From: Desulfobulbaceae bacterium BRH_c16a
GTDB taxonomy: Bacteria; Desulfobacterota; Desulfobulbia; Desulfobulbales; Desulfocapsaceae
Length of the DNA: 63,576 nt
Assembly: GCA_000961725.1 (NCBI GenBank)
Contig: LADS01000018.1
Span: 1-63,576 of the forward strand
Reading direction: 5' to 3'
The translations under genes and the position numbers were made by a program. Every line of letters starts with the position of its first letter. Position 1 is the first letter of the stretch. Shown piece by piece: positions 17,586 to 26,854 of the stretch. Below the pieces are notes generated by a model that searched no databases, was not told the DNA's origin, and saw nothing but the letters and a program-made list of their open reading frames with translations.

Positions 17586-19616
17586 ATGAAAAACTTCTAT
17601 TTTCCGCTCATCGCATTTTTGTTCTTCCTGTCGGCCAGTGAGCTATGGTCCGAACAGCTGCCCTTAACCTTTACCGATTCCGCCAACCGTGAGATAACCC
17701 TGGAGAGGACGCCGCGGCGGGTGGTTTCTCTGGTCCCCGCCATGACCGAGATCCTCGTGCGCCTTGGGGCGGCGGATTCGGTCGTCGGCATTACGATCCC
17801 TTCGATCCTGCCTCCCGAGACTGCCGGCAAGGCAATTGTCGGCGGCTTCTTTCATCCCGATATCGACCGGGTGGCCGAACTCCGGCCGGAAGTGGTCTTC
17901 TATGGCAGCCTGCATGAGCAGGCTATAGCCGGCCTGCTCGATAAGGCAGTGTGTATTCGGTTAACCCCTCGCACCATTGATGAAAGTTTTGCCGATATCA
18001 GGCTGCTGGGCAAGATTTTCAATGCCTCCGACAAAGCCGCGGCCCTGATCGCTGAACAGCAGCACGAACTCGATGTGATTGCTTTGAAGGTTGCGAACAT
18101 CCCAGCAAACGAGCGACAGCGGGTTATCCGTCTGATGGGAACCGAGCCGCTCATGGTCCCGGGGGACGACTCTTTTCAGAATGAGTATATCCGGCGAGCA
18201 GGCGGCATAGCTCCCCAATTTGGCCACAATGGCAATATTATCCCGATCAGTCTCGCCCAGTGGCAGCAATTCAACCCACAAATCATCTACAGCTGCGGCC
18301 GTTCCCGCACCTTCCCCCTCCTTCAGCAACCGGGCTGGCGTGATGTCGATGCGGTTCGCAACCAGCGTATTCTTTTCTTTCCCTGTGAACTCACCTGCCG
18401 CCTGGCCAATGGGAGCGGCGCCTTTGTCTCCTGGCTTTCGGCGAGCATCTACGGCGAAGCCTTCAGCAAAGAGGATCAGTATGCCCTTGCGCAGGAGATC
18501 GTCGACCGCAGAGCGCTGCCCATCGATCTCGCCTCCGTCCGCCAGGCTGAGATCATTACCAGTAATATCGCCGATTTTCGCAACAAGACCCTGGTCGTAT
18601 CCTTTAACCGACCGATGACCGTGGTCTCAACCCTGGAAGGGCAGAAATCGGGTATCACTGCCGTTGCCAATCACTTTTTCCCTCCCCCTGCCTGGGGTCT
18701 CTCTCACCCACGGGGATTGGCCGGAATGCGCGAGACCGACCTGCGGGTGCTAGGCCTTGATACGGATTCAACAGCCATGCTTTTTACCGGCGTCGACATG
18801 GACAACCTGGCGGTGATTAAAAAATCCTGGCGGCAGATGGAGGTCATCGCCCTGGTCACTGCCGGAGTGGAAGGCAACGCCATGCGCATGGGGACGGATA
18901 TCGGCAGCTTTTACGAACCTGAGGCTCCCGACACAATCGCCAAACCCGGCACCATCAATATCCTTCTGCTCAGCAACATGAAGCTCACGCCACGGGCCAT
19001 GACCAGGGCAATCATCAGTGCCACCGAAGGAAAAACCGCTGCTATCGAGGACCTGGATATCCGCTCCAGTTACAGCGGCGGCAGTCATTCGGCCACCGGT
19101 ACCGGAACCGACAATATCATCGTGGCGGAGGGTGAAGGGCAGATCATCGATGCCACCGGCGGCCATACCAAAATGGGCGAACTCATCGCCGCTACGGTCC
19201 ATGACGGGGTATTGGAGGCTATTCGCAGGCAAAACGGCCTGACTGCGGGCCGTTCTATCTTCAAGCGGCTGGAAGAACGAAATATCGATCTCTCTAAGAT
19301 CTGCCACAACGATTCCGCGCTGCGAACCAGAGTGGAACAACTGCTGCTGCAACCCCGTTATGCCTCCTTTTTGGCCGCGGCTTTCACCATCAGCGACGAG
19401 TATGAACGGGGTCTCATCTCCGACCTTGCCGCCTTCAACAGTTGGTGTCAGGCCGTGGCCGATGCCATTGCCGGCCGGCCGGTGATCCTTGGCGAAGCAG
19501 CAGATCTTGACCTGCCCCCGGTACTCGCCAAGGCAATGGCCGTATTTCTTGGCGATCATGCCAGAACCGGAACGATAGGCAATATCGCCCAAGCAACTCA
19601 ACCTGTTGAAAAATAA
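17586..19616 (+). CDS. Exported BtuF-like binding protein fused to CbiZ adenosylcobinamide amidohydrolase
   Basis: 676 residues from the ATG at 17586, 4 nt after btuB. A Sec signal (about 1-22) is followed by a class-III periplasmic binding fold (about 24-300; PRRVVSLVPAMTEILVRLGA). A CbiZ domain spans about 318-546, recognised by NRPMTVVSTLEGQKSG, LVTAGVEGNAMRMG, SATGTGTDNIIVAEG and GGHTKMGELIAATVHDGV. The last 130 residues are helical and unassigned. BtuF domains bind corrinoids for BtuCD; CbiZ cleaves the nucleotide loop of adenosyl-corrinoids to give adenosylcobyric acid for remodelling. Known CbiZ enzymes are cytoplasmic, but here the signal peptide predicts periplasmic action. The fusion is directly visible in one frame; the location is prediction. 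Confidence 0.85.
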   Translation: MKNFYFPLIAFLFFLSASELWSEQLPLTFTDSANREITLERTPRRVVSLVPAMTEILVRLGAADSVVGITIPSILPPETAGKAIVGGFFHPDIDRVAELRPEVVFYGSLHEQAIAGLLDKAVCIRLTPRTIDESFADIRLLGKIFNASDKAAALIAEQQHELDVIALKVANIPANERQRVIRLMGTEPLMVPGDDSFQNEYIRRAGGIAPQFGHNGNIIPISLAQWQQFNPQIIYSCGRSRTFPLLQQPGWRDVDAVRNQRILFFPCELTCRLANGSGAFVSWLSASIYGEAFSKEDQYALAQEIVDRRALPIDLASVRQAEIITSNIADFRNKTLVVSFNRPMTVVSTLEGQKSGITAVANHFFPPPAWGLSHPRGLAGMRETDLRVLGLDTDSTAMLFTGVDMDNLAVIKKSWRQMEVIALVTAGVEGNAMRMGTDIGSFYEPEAPDTIAKPGTINILLLSNMKLTPRAMTRAIISATEGKTAAIEDLDIRSSYSGGSHSATGTGTDNIIVAEGEGQIIDATGGHTKMGELIAATVHDGVLEAIRRQNGLTAGRSIFKRLEERNIDLSKICHNDSALRTRVEQLLLQPRYASFLAAAFTISDEYERGLISDLAAFNSWCQAVADAIAGRPVILGEAADLDLPPVLAKAMAVFLGDHARTGTIGNIAQATQPVEK

Positions 19617-19618
19617 CC

Positions 19619-20518
19619 ATGCCCCCGATGAACTCGTTTCGGCTTCTCCCGCTATCTACTGTTTTTGTGTTCTCCTTGCTCTTTGCCGTCAGCCTGCTCG
19701 ATGCCGCCGAGATGCCCCCATCATCAGATAGAATTCCCCGACGGATTGTCTCCCTCGGGCCGACCAACACCGAGAATGTCTATCTTCTCGGTGCCGGAGA
19801 TCGTCTGGTCGCCAACACCAGCTACTGCGTGCATCCGGAAGAGGCGAGAAGCAAAGAAAAGATCGGCTCGGTGATGCAGTTTTCCGTGGAAAAAGTCATC
19901 AGCCTGCAGCCCGATCTGGTGCTGGCGACCAATCTCTCGCCCGACTCGCAGTTGCAAATGTTGCGCAATGTGGGACTGACGGTGGTGCAATTCAGTCAGA
20001 CGGCCTCGTTTGCCGAAGTCTGCGACCAGTTTATTGCCTTGGGAAATCTGCTGGGTCTGGCCGATCATGCTCGGGAGCTTGTCCGCCAGGCCTCGATCAA
20101 GGTTGCGGCGATCGGCCGGGAAGTCTCCGGTCTGCCCAAACGAAAGGTATTTCTTCAGGTGGGCACTCGTCCGCTTGCCGGGGCAATCGGCAAATCCTTT
20201 ACCCATGATTTTATCGCTCTGGCCGGAGGTGAAAATATTATCGCCGAACAGCATGCGCCGGCAACTGATTATGAAAAAGTGGTTGCCGACGATCCCGACG
20301 TCATCATCATTGCCATCATGGGCAGCGAATCCGGACTTGCCGCCTCGGAAAAGGAAAAGTGGCTGAGTGTTTCGGCGGTCAAAGCCGTACGGGACAACCG
20401 CGTCCATGTGATCGATCCGGACCTGGTGTGCAGTCCCTCGCCGCTGATCTTTGCCGAGACCCTGGCTACCATCGCCGGTCTCATTCACCCGGAACTCAAC
20501 TGGGAGAAGAAACCATGA
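19619..20518 (+). CDS. btuF: Periplasmic corrinoid-binding protein, BtuF-like
   Basis: 299 residues. An N-terminal signal (about 4-30) precedes a PeripBP_2 fold with IPRRIVSLGPTNTENVYLLG, VEKVISLQPDLVLA and a C-terminal lobe ending FAETLATIAGLIHPELNW. It starts 2 nt after the BtuF-CbiZ gene, so it shares the riboswitch-controlled transcript. No BtuC or BtuD gene follows within the window; the transporter must be elsewhere. Iron-siderophore binding is the family alternative, made unlikely by the riboswitch. Confidence 0.82.
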   Translation: MPPMNSFRLLPLSTVFVFSLLFAVSLLDAAEMPPSSDRIPRRIVSLGPTNTENVYLLGAGDRLVANTSYCVHPEEARSKEKIGSVMQFSVEKVISLQPDLVLATNLSPDSQLQMLRNVGLTVVQFSQTASFAEVCDQFIALGNLLGLADHARELVRQASIKVAAIGREVSGLPKRKVFLQVGTRPLAGAIGKSFTHDFIALAGGENIIAEQHAPATDYEKVVADDPDVIIIAIMGSESGLAASEKEKWLSVSAVKAVRDNRVHVIDPDLVCSPSPLIFAETLATIAGLIHPELNWEKKP

Positions 20519-20673
20519 TGATGTATGAAATCCGGATATACGGCCGCCCCAAGACGCATATGCCAACGACAAAGCAGGTAACATCATTTTTAGTATTGTA
20601 TTACCCGGTCTTGACAGCGCACCCCGGTGGTGGCAAAATGTTGTGAATTTTTAACCTGGCAGTATCGATATGA

Positions 20674-20952
20674 ATTGCCGCCGCCCATGCCCGGGCCACC
20701 GAACGTCTGAATGGTGACCGGCCGGTCTGGCTGCAACGCGCCGAGACCTTCGGCACCCCCATGCGAATTCTCGAACAGGCCGCCGCCAATATGGAGTTGG
20801 CCTGGACCATGGATGACGAGTTCATCGGTACGGCCAAGGCTCTGGGCGAGCGGATGCAGGGCCTGGGCGTTATCGACCGGCAGCCTGACTACGAAAAACT
20901 CTTCGACCTGCGTTTTGTCAAAAATGTTTCGCTTGCGCCGGCCATCCGCTAA
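20674..20952 (+). pseudogene. C-terminal remnant of an SsuA/NMT1-type ABC substrate-binding protein
   Basis: From a stop at about 20671 to TAA at 20952 the frame reads IAAAHARATERLNGDRP, then LEQAAANMELAWTMDDEFIG and PDYEKLFDLRFVKNV. That is the tail of a nitrate/sulfonate/thiamine-precursor type binding protein, normally about 330 residues. The N-terminal two thirds, including the signal peptide, are missing. Between btuF and the fragment a short frame reads MYEIRIYGR, reminiscent of 2-oxoacid oxidoreductase gamma subunits, and then decays. A deletion fusing unrelated sequence to the fragment would explain the region. The permease and ATPase that would have used the protein follow intact. 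Confidence 0.6.
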
Positions 20953-21019
20953 GTTCGCTCAGGTCGCCCAGGTAGCAAAGGGGCGGACCATAATCGCGAA
21001 CGGCCGGGGACGTCGGGGG

Positions 21020-21811
21020 ATGGCGGGAGAAGGCAGAGATATCCTGCTCCCCCTGCTCATCCCGGCCCTTTGTCTCACGGCCTGGTACGTGGTCAGCGAA
21101 ACCGGACTGGTGCCGGTGTATCTCATGCCCCATCCCGAAACGATCTTGCATGCCGGTGCGGGCTATATCTTCGGGATGCCGGGGGAAGGGGCCTACGCCG
21201 GCAGGTTCTTGAACAACTTTGCCGCCTCGCTGACCCGAGTGTTGCTGGGCTTTGCTCTCGCCACTGCCCTGGGCGTCCCCCTTGGCCTTCTCTCCGGCAG
21301 GATTACCCTGGTCAACCGGCTGGTTTCCGCCACCGTCAACGGTTTACGGGCAGTTCCCGGAATCTGTTGGCTGCCACTGGCGATGATCTGGTTCGGCATC
21401 GGCATCAAGACCACGGTTTTTCTGGTGGCGATGGCGGCATTTTTCCCCATCTATCTCAACACCTTGACCGGTGCCCGACTGGCCCCGCCAATCTATATGC
21501 AGGCCGGGGCCATGCTGGGCGTTTCCCGGTTGCGCGGGGTCTTTGCCATCCTCATCCCCCTGGCCATGCCCAATATCATCGCCGGGCTGCGCCTGGGCCT
21601 GGGTATTTCCTGGGCATATCTTGTTCTGGGTGAGCTGACCGGTGTGCCCGACGGACTGAGGGCGGTTATCATGGATGCCAGGATGCTCGGCCGGATCGAT
21701 ATCATTGTCGTCGGCATTCTCCTCATTGCCGTGATCGGCAGGATATGCGACCGGCTGCTCTTTCTCGCCATGCGCCTCTGCTTCAAGAGCGCCGGGAGAC
21801 AACTGCGATGA
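21020..21811 (+). CDS. ABC transporter permease, SsuC/TauC/ThiX type
   Basis: 263 residues from the ATG at 21020 (start uncertain; no clean ribosome site). About six membrane helices, beginning at LLPLLIPALCLTAWYVVSE. The binding-protein-dependent transport loop reads GAMLGVSRLRGVFAILIPLAMPNIIAGLRLGLG, with the EAA-type glycine in place. It overlaps the ATPase gene by 4 nt (ATGA). The family moves nitrate, taurine, alkanesulfonates or thiamine-precursor pyrimidine; substrate cannot be told here because its binding protein is only a fragment. Confidence 0.82.
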   Translation: MAGEGRDILLPLLIPALCLTAWYVVSETGLVPVYLMPHPETILHAGAGYIFGMPGEGAYAGRFLNNFAASLTRVLLGFALATALGVPLGLLSGRITLVNRLVSATVNGLRAVPGICWLPLAMIWFGIGIKTTVFLVAMAAFFPIYLNTLTGARLAPPIYMQAGAMLGVSRLRGVFAILIPLAMPNIIAGLRLGLGISWAYLVLGELTGVPDGLRAVIMDARMLGRIDIIVVGILLIAVIGRICDRLLFLAMRLCFKSAGRQLR

Positions 21812-22596
21812 CCTCGAATATCGTCCAGATACCGGGCCAAGTCGGCCGGACGGACCGGCCGTTTCTGGAGGTCTCAGATGTCAGTCACGCTTTTGCCTGG
21901 GAAGGCGATGGCAAAGCCGTGCTTTGCAATATCTCCTTTACCGTGGCCGAGGGCGAACTGGTCTGTCTGCTTGGCCGAAGCGGTTGCGGCAAATCGACCC
22001 TACTCAATATCCTGGCGGGCTTTTTTGTTCCGACCTCGGGCCGCTGTCTGCTGCAGGGCAAACCGATTTCCGGCCCCGGCCCGGACCGCTGCGTAGTCTT
22101 TCAGGAGGATGCCCTTTTCCCCTGGCTGACCCTCAGGGAAAATATCGCCTTCGCCCTGAAATCCGGGGACCTGTCCGGCAAGAAACCGGTGGGGGAAGTC
22201 GACCGTTTCCTCGACCTGGTCGGTCTTGACGGCTACGGCGACTATCTGCCCCGGGAAATCTCCGGCGGCATGAAACAGCGGGTAGCCCTGGCGCGGGTGC
22301 TGATTCGCTCACCCCGGATCCTCCTTATGGACGAACCCTTCGGGGCGCTTGACGCCCAGAGTCGGGAAGCGAGCCAGGAACTGCTGCAGGATTTATGGCG
22401 GCAGCGGGCGCAAACCATCCTTTTCGTCACCCACGATGTCCAGGAAGCCGTCACCCTTGCCGACCGGGTGCTGATCTTTGGCCAAGATTCCGGGACGATT
22501 CAGGAGGAGCTGGTGATTGCTCTGGAGAGACCCCGTGACCGGGCCTCGGAGTTGTTCCAGGCATATTGCCGCAGGCTTCGCCAAGGCCTGCGGTAA
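21808..22596 (+). CDS. ABC transporter ATP-binding protein, SsuB/TauB/ThiZ type
   Basis: 262 residues. Walker A is GRSGCGKST, Q-loop VFQEDALFPWLT, signature ISGGMKQRVALAR, Walker B ILLMDEPFGALD, H-loop FVTHDVQEAV. All motifs are intact, so the ATPase should work. It pairs with the permease it overlaps. The convergent fmdE gene ends 16 nt beyond its stop. Confidence 0.87.
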   Translation: MTSNIVQIPGQVGRTDRPFLEVSDVSHAFAWEGDGKAVLCNISFTVAEGELVCLLGRSGCGKSTLLNILAGFFVPTSGRCLLQGKPISGPGPDRCVVFQEDALFPWLTLRENIAFALKSGDLSGKKPVGEVDRFLDLVGLDGYGDYLPREISGGMKQRVALARVLIRSPRILLMDEPFGALDAQSREASQELLQDLWRQRAQTILFVTHDVQEAVTLADRVLIFGQDSGTIQEELVIALERPRDRASELFQAYCRRLRQGLR

Positions 22597-22612
22597 TGAT
22601 AGGGTCGCCCCC

Positions 22613-23218
22613 TTATCCTAGGCAGCCCCGGCAGATCGACTGCCCGTCTTTTTCCACCATCTTGGTGCTCATGGTCGGCTCACCGCAGACGGCGCAGTTG
22701 AGCGAAGGCTCGATCCGCGCTTTTTCCGGCGCAGGCACGGTAATCTCGCTGATGGTGAACAGCTCATAGGGGCGAAGGTCGAGAATCCTCTTCGAGGCCT
22801 TTTCGTGCTTTGCCCTAACCAGGCTGCGCTCCAGATCGGTGGCCGTACCTTGCCTGATCTTGGCCAGCAGTTGGCGATGTTCCGGATCGATGGGGTCCTG
22901 CTGCTCCGCTTTGCGGGCGACGCGCACGCCTTGGCCGGTCTTGCGGTTGAAGAAGGTGAAGGCGGTCTTGCCGTAGTCGCGGTAGATGAAGTTGCCCTTG
23001 CCGAAAGTGCAGCCGGTGACCACCTGGATGGCATCGCAGCCGCAGGCGTCGGTCTCGACGATGGCGACGACCTCCTCGTCTTCCGCCCGCCGGGCGGAGA
23101 GCCATTCCATACCGGCGACGGCTGCCTGGTAGCCCAGGGACAGACCGGGGCAGAGGTGGCCGTGAAAATCGAGACATTTTTTAAAAAGATCGCTTGCTAA
23201 GATGGTTTGCGCGGACAT
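22613..23218 (-). CDS. FmdE-family metal-linked protein (FmdE-1)
   Basis: 201 residues from the ATG at 23218 (GAGGAGA upstream; a longer frame opens at 23302). The FmdE domain starts with CLDFHGHLCPGLSLGYQA (H19, H21, C23) and contains ETDACGCDAIQVVTGCTFG (C59, C61, C70), the usual candidate metal ligands. A C-terminal zinc ribbon has C175-x2-C178 and C196-x2-C199. The name comes from a subunit linked to tungsten/molybdenum formylmethanofuran dehydrogenase, but stand-alone members in bacteria have no proven function. It is the last gene of the ABC/TonB uptake operon, so a role in handling the imported metal inside the cell is a reasonable inference. Confidence 0.8.
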   Translation of the reverse strand: MSAQTILASDLFKKCLDFHGHLCPGLSLGYQAAVAGMEWLSARRAEDEEVVAIVETDACGCDAIQVVTGCTFGKGNFIYRDYGKTAFTFFNRKTGQGVRVARKAEQQDPIDPEHRQLLAKIRQGTATDLERSLVRAKHEKASKRILDLRPYELFTISEITVPAPEKARIEPSLNCAVCGEPTMSTKMVEKDGQSICRGCLG

Positions 23219-23267
23219 GCTGAAATCTCCTCTGTTGGTATGAATTATTTCGGCCCTGCGGCCATTG

Positions 23268-24959
23268 TTAATTTCTGGTGACGGCCGGCATGGACATGGC
23301 AAGGCTGTCGGCCGGACCGTTTAAAACCTCGAAGGCGGCACCTTCCTCGACGATATAGCCCTGATCGAGGACATAGACCCGGTCGGCGACCTTTCTCGCC
23401 AGATGCATGTCGTGACTGATGAACAGCATCGAAAAGCCGCGCTGATGCTGCAGCCCTTTCAGCTCACGCAGGATGACCGCCTGGGTCGACGGATCGAGCA
23501 TGGCGGTGATCTCGTCGGCCACCAGCAGCGCCGGTTCAGTGACCAGTGCCCGGGCGATGGCCACCCGCTGCCGCTGCCCGCCGCTGAGGCCATGGCAGGT
23601 TCGGCGAAGGAAATCCGTCGAAGTCGGCAGATGCATGGCGGCAAGGGCCGCCATCGCCCGCCGCTCACGGTCCCCCCGTTCGCCATGGCCCATGATGTCA
23701 AGGGGTTCGCGCACCGCCTCGAGGACCGACAAGCGATGGCTCACCGCCTCGGCCGGGTCCTGGAAGACCATCTGCATGCCGCCGATGACGGCGGTGGCCT
23801 GGCGGTCAAAGATCGATCTGCCGAAAAAGTGGACCATCCCGCCGTCGGCCGGCAGCACCCGAACGAGCATCTGGGCCAGCGTCGATTTTCCCGAGCCGGA
23901 TCTGCCGACCAGGGCGACCACCTCGCCATGACGAACGACGAGATCGACACCTTTTATCGCTTTTACCGCTTCGTCGCCCAGCCGGTAGGTTTTGACCATT
24001 CCATGGGCCGACAAAACCGTCTCGATGCCGCCCTTGTGGCAGGCAACCCGCCGATCGCTCCCCTGCTCCCGCAGCTCCGGCGGCAACTCGGCGCAGAAGT
24101 CGCCGGCCTGGCAGCAGCGCGGGGCAAAACCACAGCCGGCAAGACTGCCGGCCCGGGGCGGGACTCCGGGGATGCCCCACAGATCCTTATAGGGGAAGAA
24201 GTCCGGCGCGGCGTTGATCAGGCCGCGGGTATAAGGATGGAGCGGCCGCCGCAGAACCTCGGCGGTATCGCCCTCCTCCACCACCCGGCCGGCGTACATG
24301 GTGAGCAGTCGGCCGGTGAGGCGGCGGATGGCCGGCAGGTTGTGCGAGATCATGATCATGGCAAAACCCAGGCGGCTTTGCAGGTCTTGCAAAAGGTCGA
24401 GAACCGCCTGACGGCTCTCCGGATCGAGCGAGGTGGTGGGCTCGTCGACAATCAACAGCTCCGGCCCGCAGGCCAGGGCCATGGCGAGCAACGCCTTCTG
24501 ACGCATGCCGCCGGACATCTGATGGGGATAGGCGGCAAGCCAGCGGGGCGCAAGACCCGTCGCCGCCAGCATCTCCGTTACCCGCTCCCGGGCTTGCCGC
24601 GCGGTAAGACCGAGATGGGCGATAAGCGGCTCGGTCAGCTGTTCGCCGATGGTGATCACCGGATTGAGAACCTCCAGGCTGTTCTGAAAAAGCATGGCGA
24701 TATGGCGCCAGCGGCAGCGGCGGCGTTCGCTCTCGGCCATGGCGGTTAGGTCGCGGCCATGCAGGAGCACCCGGCCGGAGACTGTGGCCCCCGGCAGAAG
24801 CCCCATAATGCCAAGGGCCAGGGTGGTCTTGCCGCAGCCCGATTCGCCGATGATTCCGAGGCTTTCTCCGGCGGCCAGGGAAAAGGCGGTGCCGCTGACG
24901 GCCGGCAGCGGCGAACCGTCCCGGTCGTAGACAATACTGAAATCTTCGACTGTCAACAT
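23268..24959 (-). CDS. Fused two-domain ABC ATPase, Dpp/Opp/Nik type
   Basis: 563 residues holding two complete nucleotide-binding domains, equivalent to DppD-DppF or NikD-NikE in one chain. Domain 1 (about 1-280) has GESGCGKTT, MSGGMRQKALLA and LLIVDEPTTSLD, followed by the oligopeptide/nickel C-terminal cysteine region (GFAPRCCQAGDFC). Domain 2 (about 305-560) has GRSGSGKST, LSGGQRQRVAIARA and LLVADEITAMLD. Its start overlaps the upstream permease gene by 7 nt, with GGAGGAGAGG before the ATG. It powers the two permeases encoded next to it. Confidence 0.88.
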   Translation of the reverse strand: MLTVEDFSIVYDRDGSPLPAVSGTAFSLAAGESLGIIGESGCGKTTLALGIMGLLPGATVSGRVLLHGRDLTAMAESERRRCRWRHIAMLFQNSLEVLNPVITIGEQLTEPLIAHLGLTARQARERVTEMLAATGLAPRWLAAYPHQMSGGMRQKALLAMALACGPELLIVDEPTTSLDPESRQAVLDLLQDLQSRLGFAMIMISHNLPAIRRLTGRLLTMYAGRVVEEGDTAEVLRRPLHPYTRGLINAAPDFFPYKDLWGIPGVPPRAGSLAGCGFAPRCCQAGDFCAELPPELREQGSDRRVACHKGGIETVLSAHGMVKTYRLGDEAVKAIKGVDLVVRHGEVVALVGRSGSGKSTLAQMLVRVLPADGGMVHFFGRSIFDRQATAVIGGMQMVFQDPAEAVSHRLSVLEAVREPLDIMGHGERGDRERRAMAALAAMHLPTSTDFLRRTCHGLSGGQRQRVAIARALVTEPALLVADEITAMLDPSTQAVILRELKGLQHQRGFSMLFISHDMHLARKVADRVYVLDQGYIVEEGAAFEVLNGPADSLAMSMPAVTRN

Positions 24960-25834
24960 CCTCTCCTCCGTATTCTCGGGTCGGCCATTCGTTCAAGGTC
25001 CCTGCCGATCAAGGCAAGGGAAGTCACCACCAGGGTGAGTGCCAGCCAGGGGAACACCAGCCACCACTGCCAGAAATCGGTGTAGTAAATTCCCCTGAAG
25101 CTCAGAGCGTGGTGCATGATCAGGCCCCAGGAGCGGGAGGCCGGGTCGCCGAGACCAAGAAAAGAAAGTCCTGCCTCGGCAACGATGGCCCGCCCGGCCA
25201 GGCGGATCATGCCCACCGCGGCAAGAGGCATGATTTCCGGCAGAAAATGGCGGCGCAGCAGATAGAAGGTCCCGGCGCCGTAGCTCTCGGCCGCCTTGAT
25301 ATAACGGCGTTCCCTCAGGGTCAGCATCCGGCCGCGGACAACGCGGGCGGTGGTCACCCAGGAAAAGGCCGAGAGCACAATAATTATGGTGACAACGCTC
25401 GGGCCGAAAAAAGCGGCAAGGACGATCATCAACGGCAGATCGGGCATGACGAGAAGGATGTCGATCAGCCGCATGGTCAGCCGGTCGGCGAGGCCACCCC
25501 GATAGCCGCAGGCGATGCCCGCCGCCGCCCCGCCGAACCCGGCAAGAAGAGCAGTCCCCGCCCCCACCAGCAGGCTGATCCGGCCACCATGGGCGACCTG
25601 CGCCCAGAGATCGACCCCGAGTTCATCGGTGCCCATCGGGTGAGCCGCCGACGGGGCGGCAAGAGCCGGGCCGGAAGCGATCCGGGGGGAATGGCGGCAA
25701 ACGAAGGGTGCGGCCAGGGCGATCATCGCCATGGTGGCCAGCACCGCCAGCGCCATCCTGCCGCTGCCCGACAGCATGCGCCAAAAACTCCGGCTGCCGC
25801 CGGTCTCCCGGCATCCAAGCTCGACCACTTTCAC
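24953..25834 (-). CDS. ABC permease, DppC/NikC type
   Basis: 293 residues. N-terminal cytoplasmic tail and first helix (about 28-48), then the OppC-type linker (SAAHPMGTDELGVDLWAQV) and five further helices. The coupling loop is AAESYGAGTFYLLRRHFLPE. ATGA overlaps on the upstream side and a 7-nt overlap with the ATPase on the downstream side show tight coupling. The family transports peptides, nickel or nickel chelates. Confidence 0.87.
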   Translation of the reverse strand: MKVVELGCRETGGSRSFWRMLSGSGRMALAVLATMAMIALAAPFVCRHSPRIASGPALAAPSAAHPMGTDELGVDLWAQVAHGGRISLLVGAGTALLAGFGGAAAGIACGYRGGLADRLTMRLIDILLVMPDLPLMIVLAAFFGPSVVTIIIVLSAFSWVTTARVVRGRMLTLRERRYIKAAESYGAGTFYLLRRHFLPEIMPLAAVGMIRLAGRAIVAEAGLSFLGLGDPASRSWGLIMHHALSFRGIYYTDFWQWWLVFPWLALTLVVTSLALIGRDLERMADPRIRRRGC

Positions 25835-26829
25835 GGTCGCACCTCCGCCGACTCGCCGATCCGTGGATCGAGGCGCTTATAGACGAGATCGGCGAGAAAA
25901 TTGGCGGACAAAACAGTGACGGTGACCAGCAGGAAGATCCCCTGGATCATCGGATAGTCGTGAACCATCACCGACTCGCGCATCAAGCGGCCGAGGCCGG
26001 GATAGACGAAGACATTTTCGACCAGAATGGCGCCACCCACCAGACCGCCGAGGCTGAGGAACACCCTGGTGACGATGGGCACCAGGGCGTTGCGCAGGCT
26101 GTGCCGGGCAAAAATCCGTAAGGGACTGAGGCCCTTGGCCCGGGCGGTGCGGATATAGTCCCTGGTCAGTACGGTGATCATGGCGTTGCGGGCCAGCAGA
26201 TACATGGAGCCGGTACGGACGAGAGTCAGGGTCAACACCGGCAGGGCGGCATGGCGGGCGATATCGACGGCCTTGCCCCAGAGGGAACCATGATCGGCAA
26301 AATGGGTCATCGCCCCGGACAGCGGAAAGAGCTGCAGCCCCGCCGCAAGGGTGAAGAGCAGAACGAGGCCGAGGAGAAAAGCCGGGATCTCGGCCACGGC
26401 GACCATCAGCGGGTAGAGCAGCCGGTCGAGAGCAGAATCGCGAAACGAAGCGCTGAGACCGGCCAGGAGACAGCCGGCCAGGGTGCTGAAAAACACAGCC
26501 GATAGCACCAAAAGGAGGGTCCAGGGCAACCGGGCCAGGAGGATGTCCGTCACCCCCTGGTTATAATAGATGGAATAGCCGAGATCGCCGCGAACCAGGC
26601 CACCGAGATAGCTTGCATACTGCACCGGCCAGGGGCGATCGAGACCGTACTGGCGGCGATAGGCCTCCTCCTGGGCAGGGCTGAAGCGGGCGATCTCCTC
26701 GCCATGCTCGGCCGACAGAATGAGGAAAGGGTCGCCCGGCATCGCCCGCGGCAAAACGAAGTTCAGGCTCAGCACCACCAGGATGGTGAACAGATATTCG
26801 CAAAACCGTGTTGTGTGTCGTTGTCCCAT
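25831..26829 (-). CDS. ABC permease, DppB/NikB type
   Basis: 332 residues. First helix about 10-30 (EYLFTILVVLSLNFVLPRAM), then the conserved YGLDRPWPVQYASYL region and five more helices. The transport loop reads YIRTARAKGLSPLRIFARHSL. It forms the inner-membrane channel with the NikC-like partner whose gene overlaps its 3' end by 4 nt. Confidence 0.87.
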   Translation of the reverse strand: MGQRHTTRFCEYLFTILVVLSLNFVLPRAMPGDPFLILSAEHGEEIARFSPAQEEAYRRQYGLDRPWPVQYASYLGGLVRGDLGYSIYYNQGVTDILLARLPWTLLLVLSAVFFSTLAGCLLAGLSASFRDSALDRLLYPLMVAVAEIPAFLLGLVLLFTLAAGLQLFPLSGAMTHFADHGSLWGKAVDIARHAALPVLTLTLVRTGSMYLLARNAMITVLTRDYIRTARAKGLSPLRIFARHSLRNALVPIVTRVFLSLGGLVGGAILVENVFVYPGLGRLMRESVMVHDYPMIQGIFLLVTVTVLSANFLADLVYKRLDPRIGESAEVRP

Positions 26830-26854
26830 TGATCTTTCCCGTACTCTAACTCGC

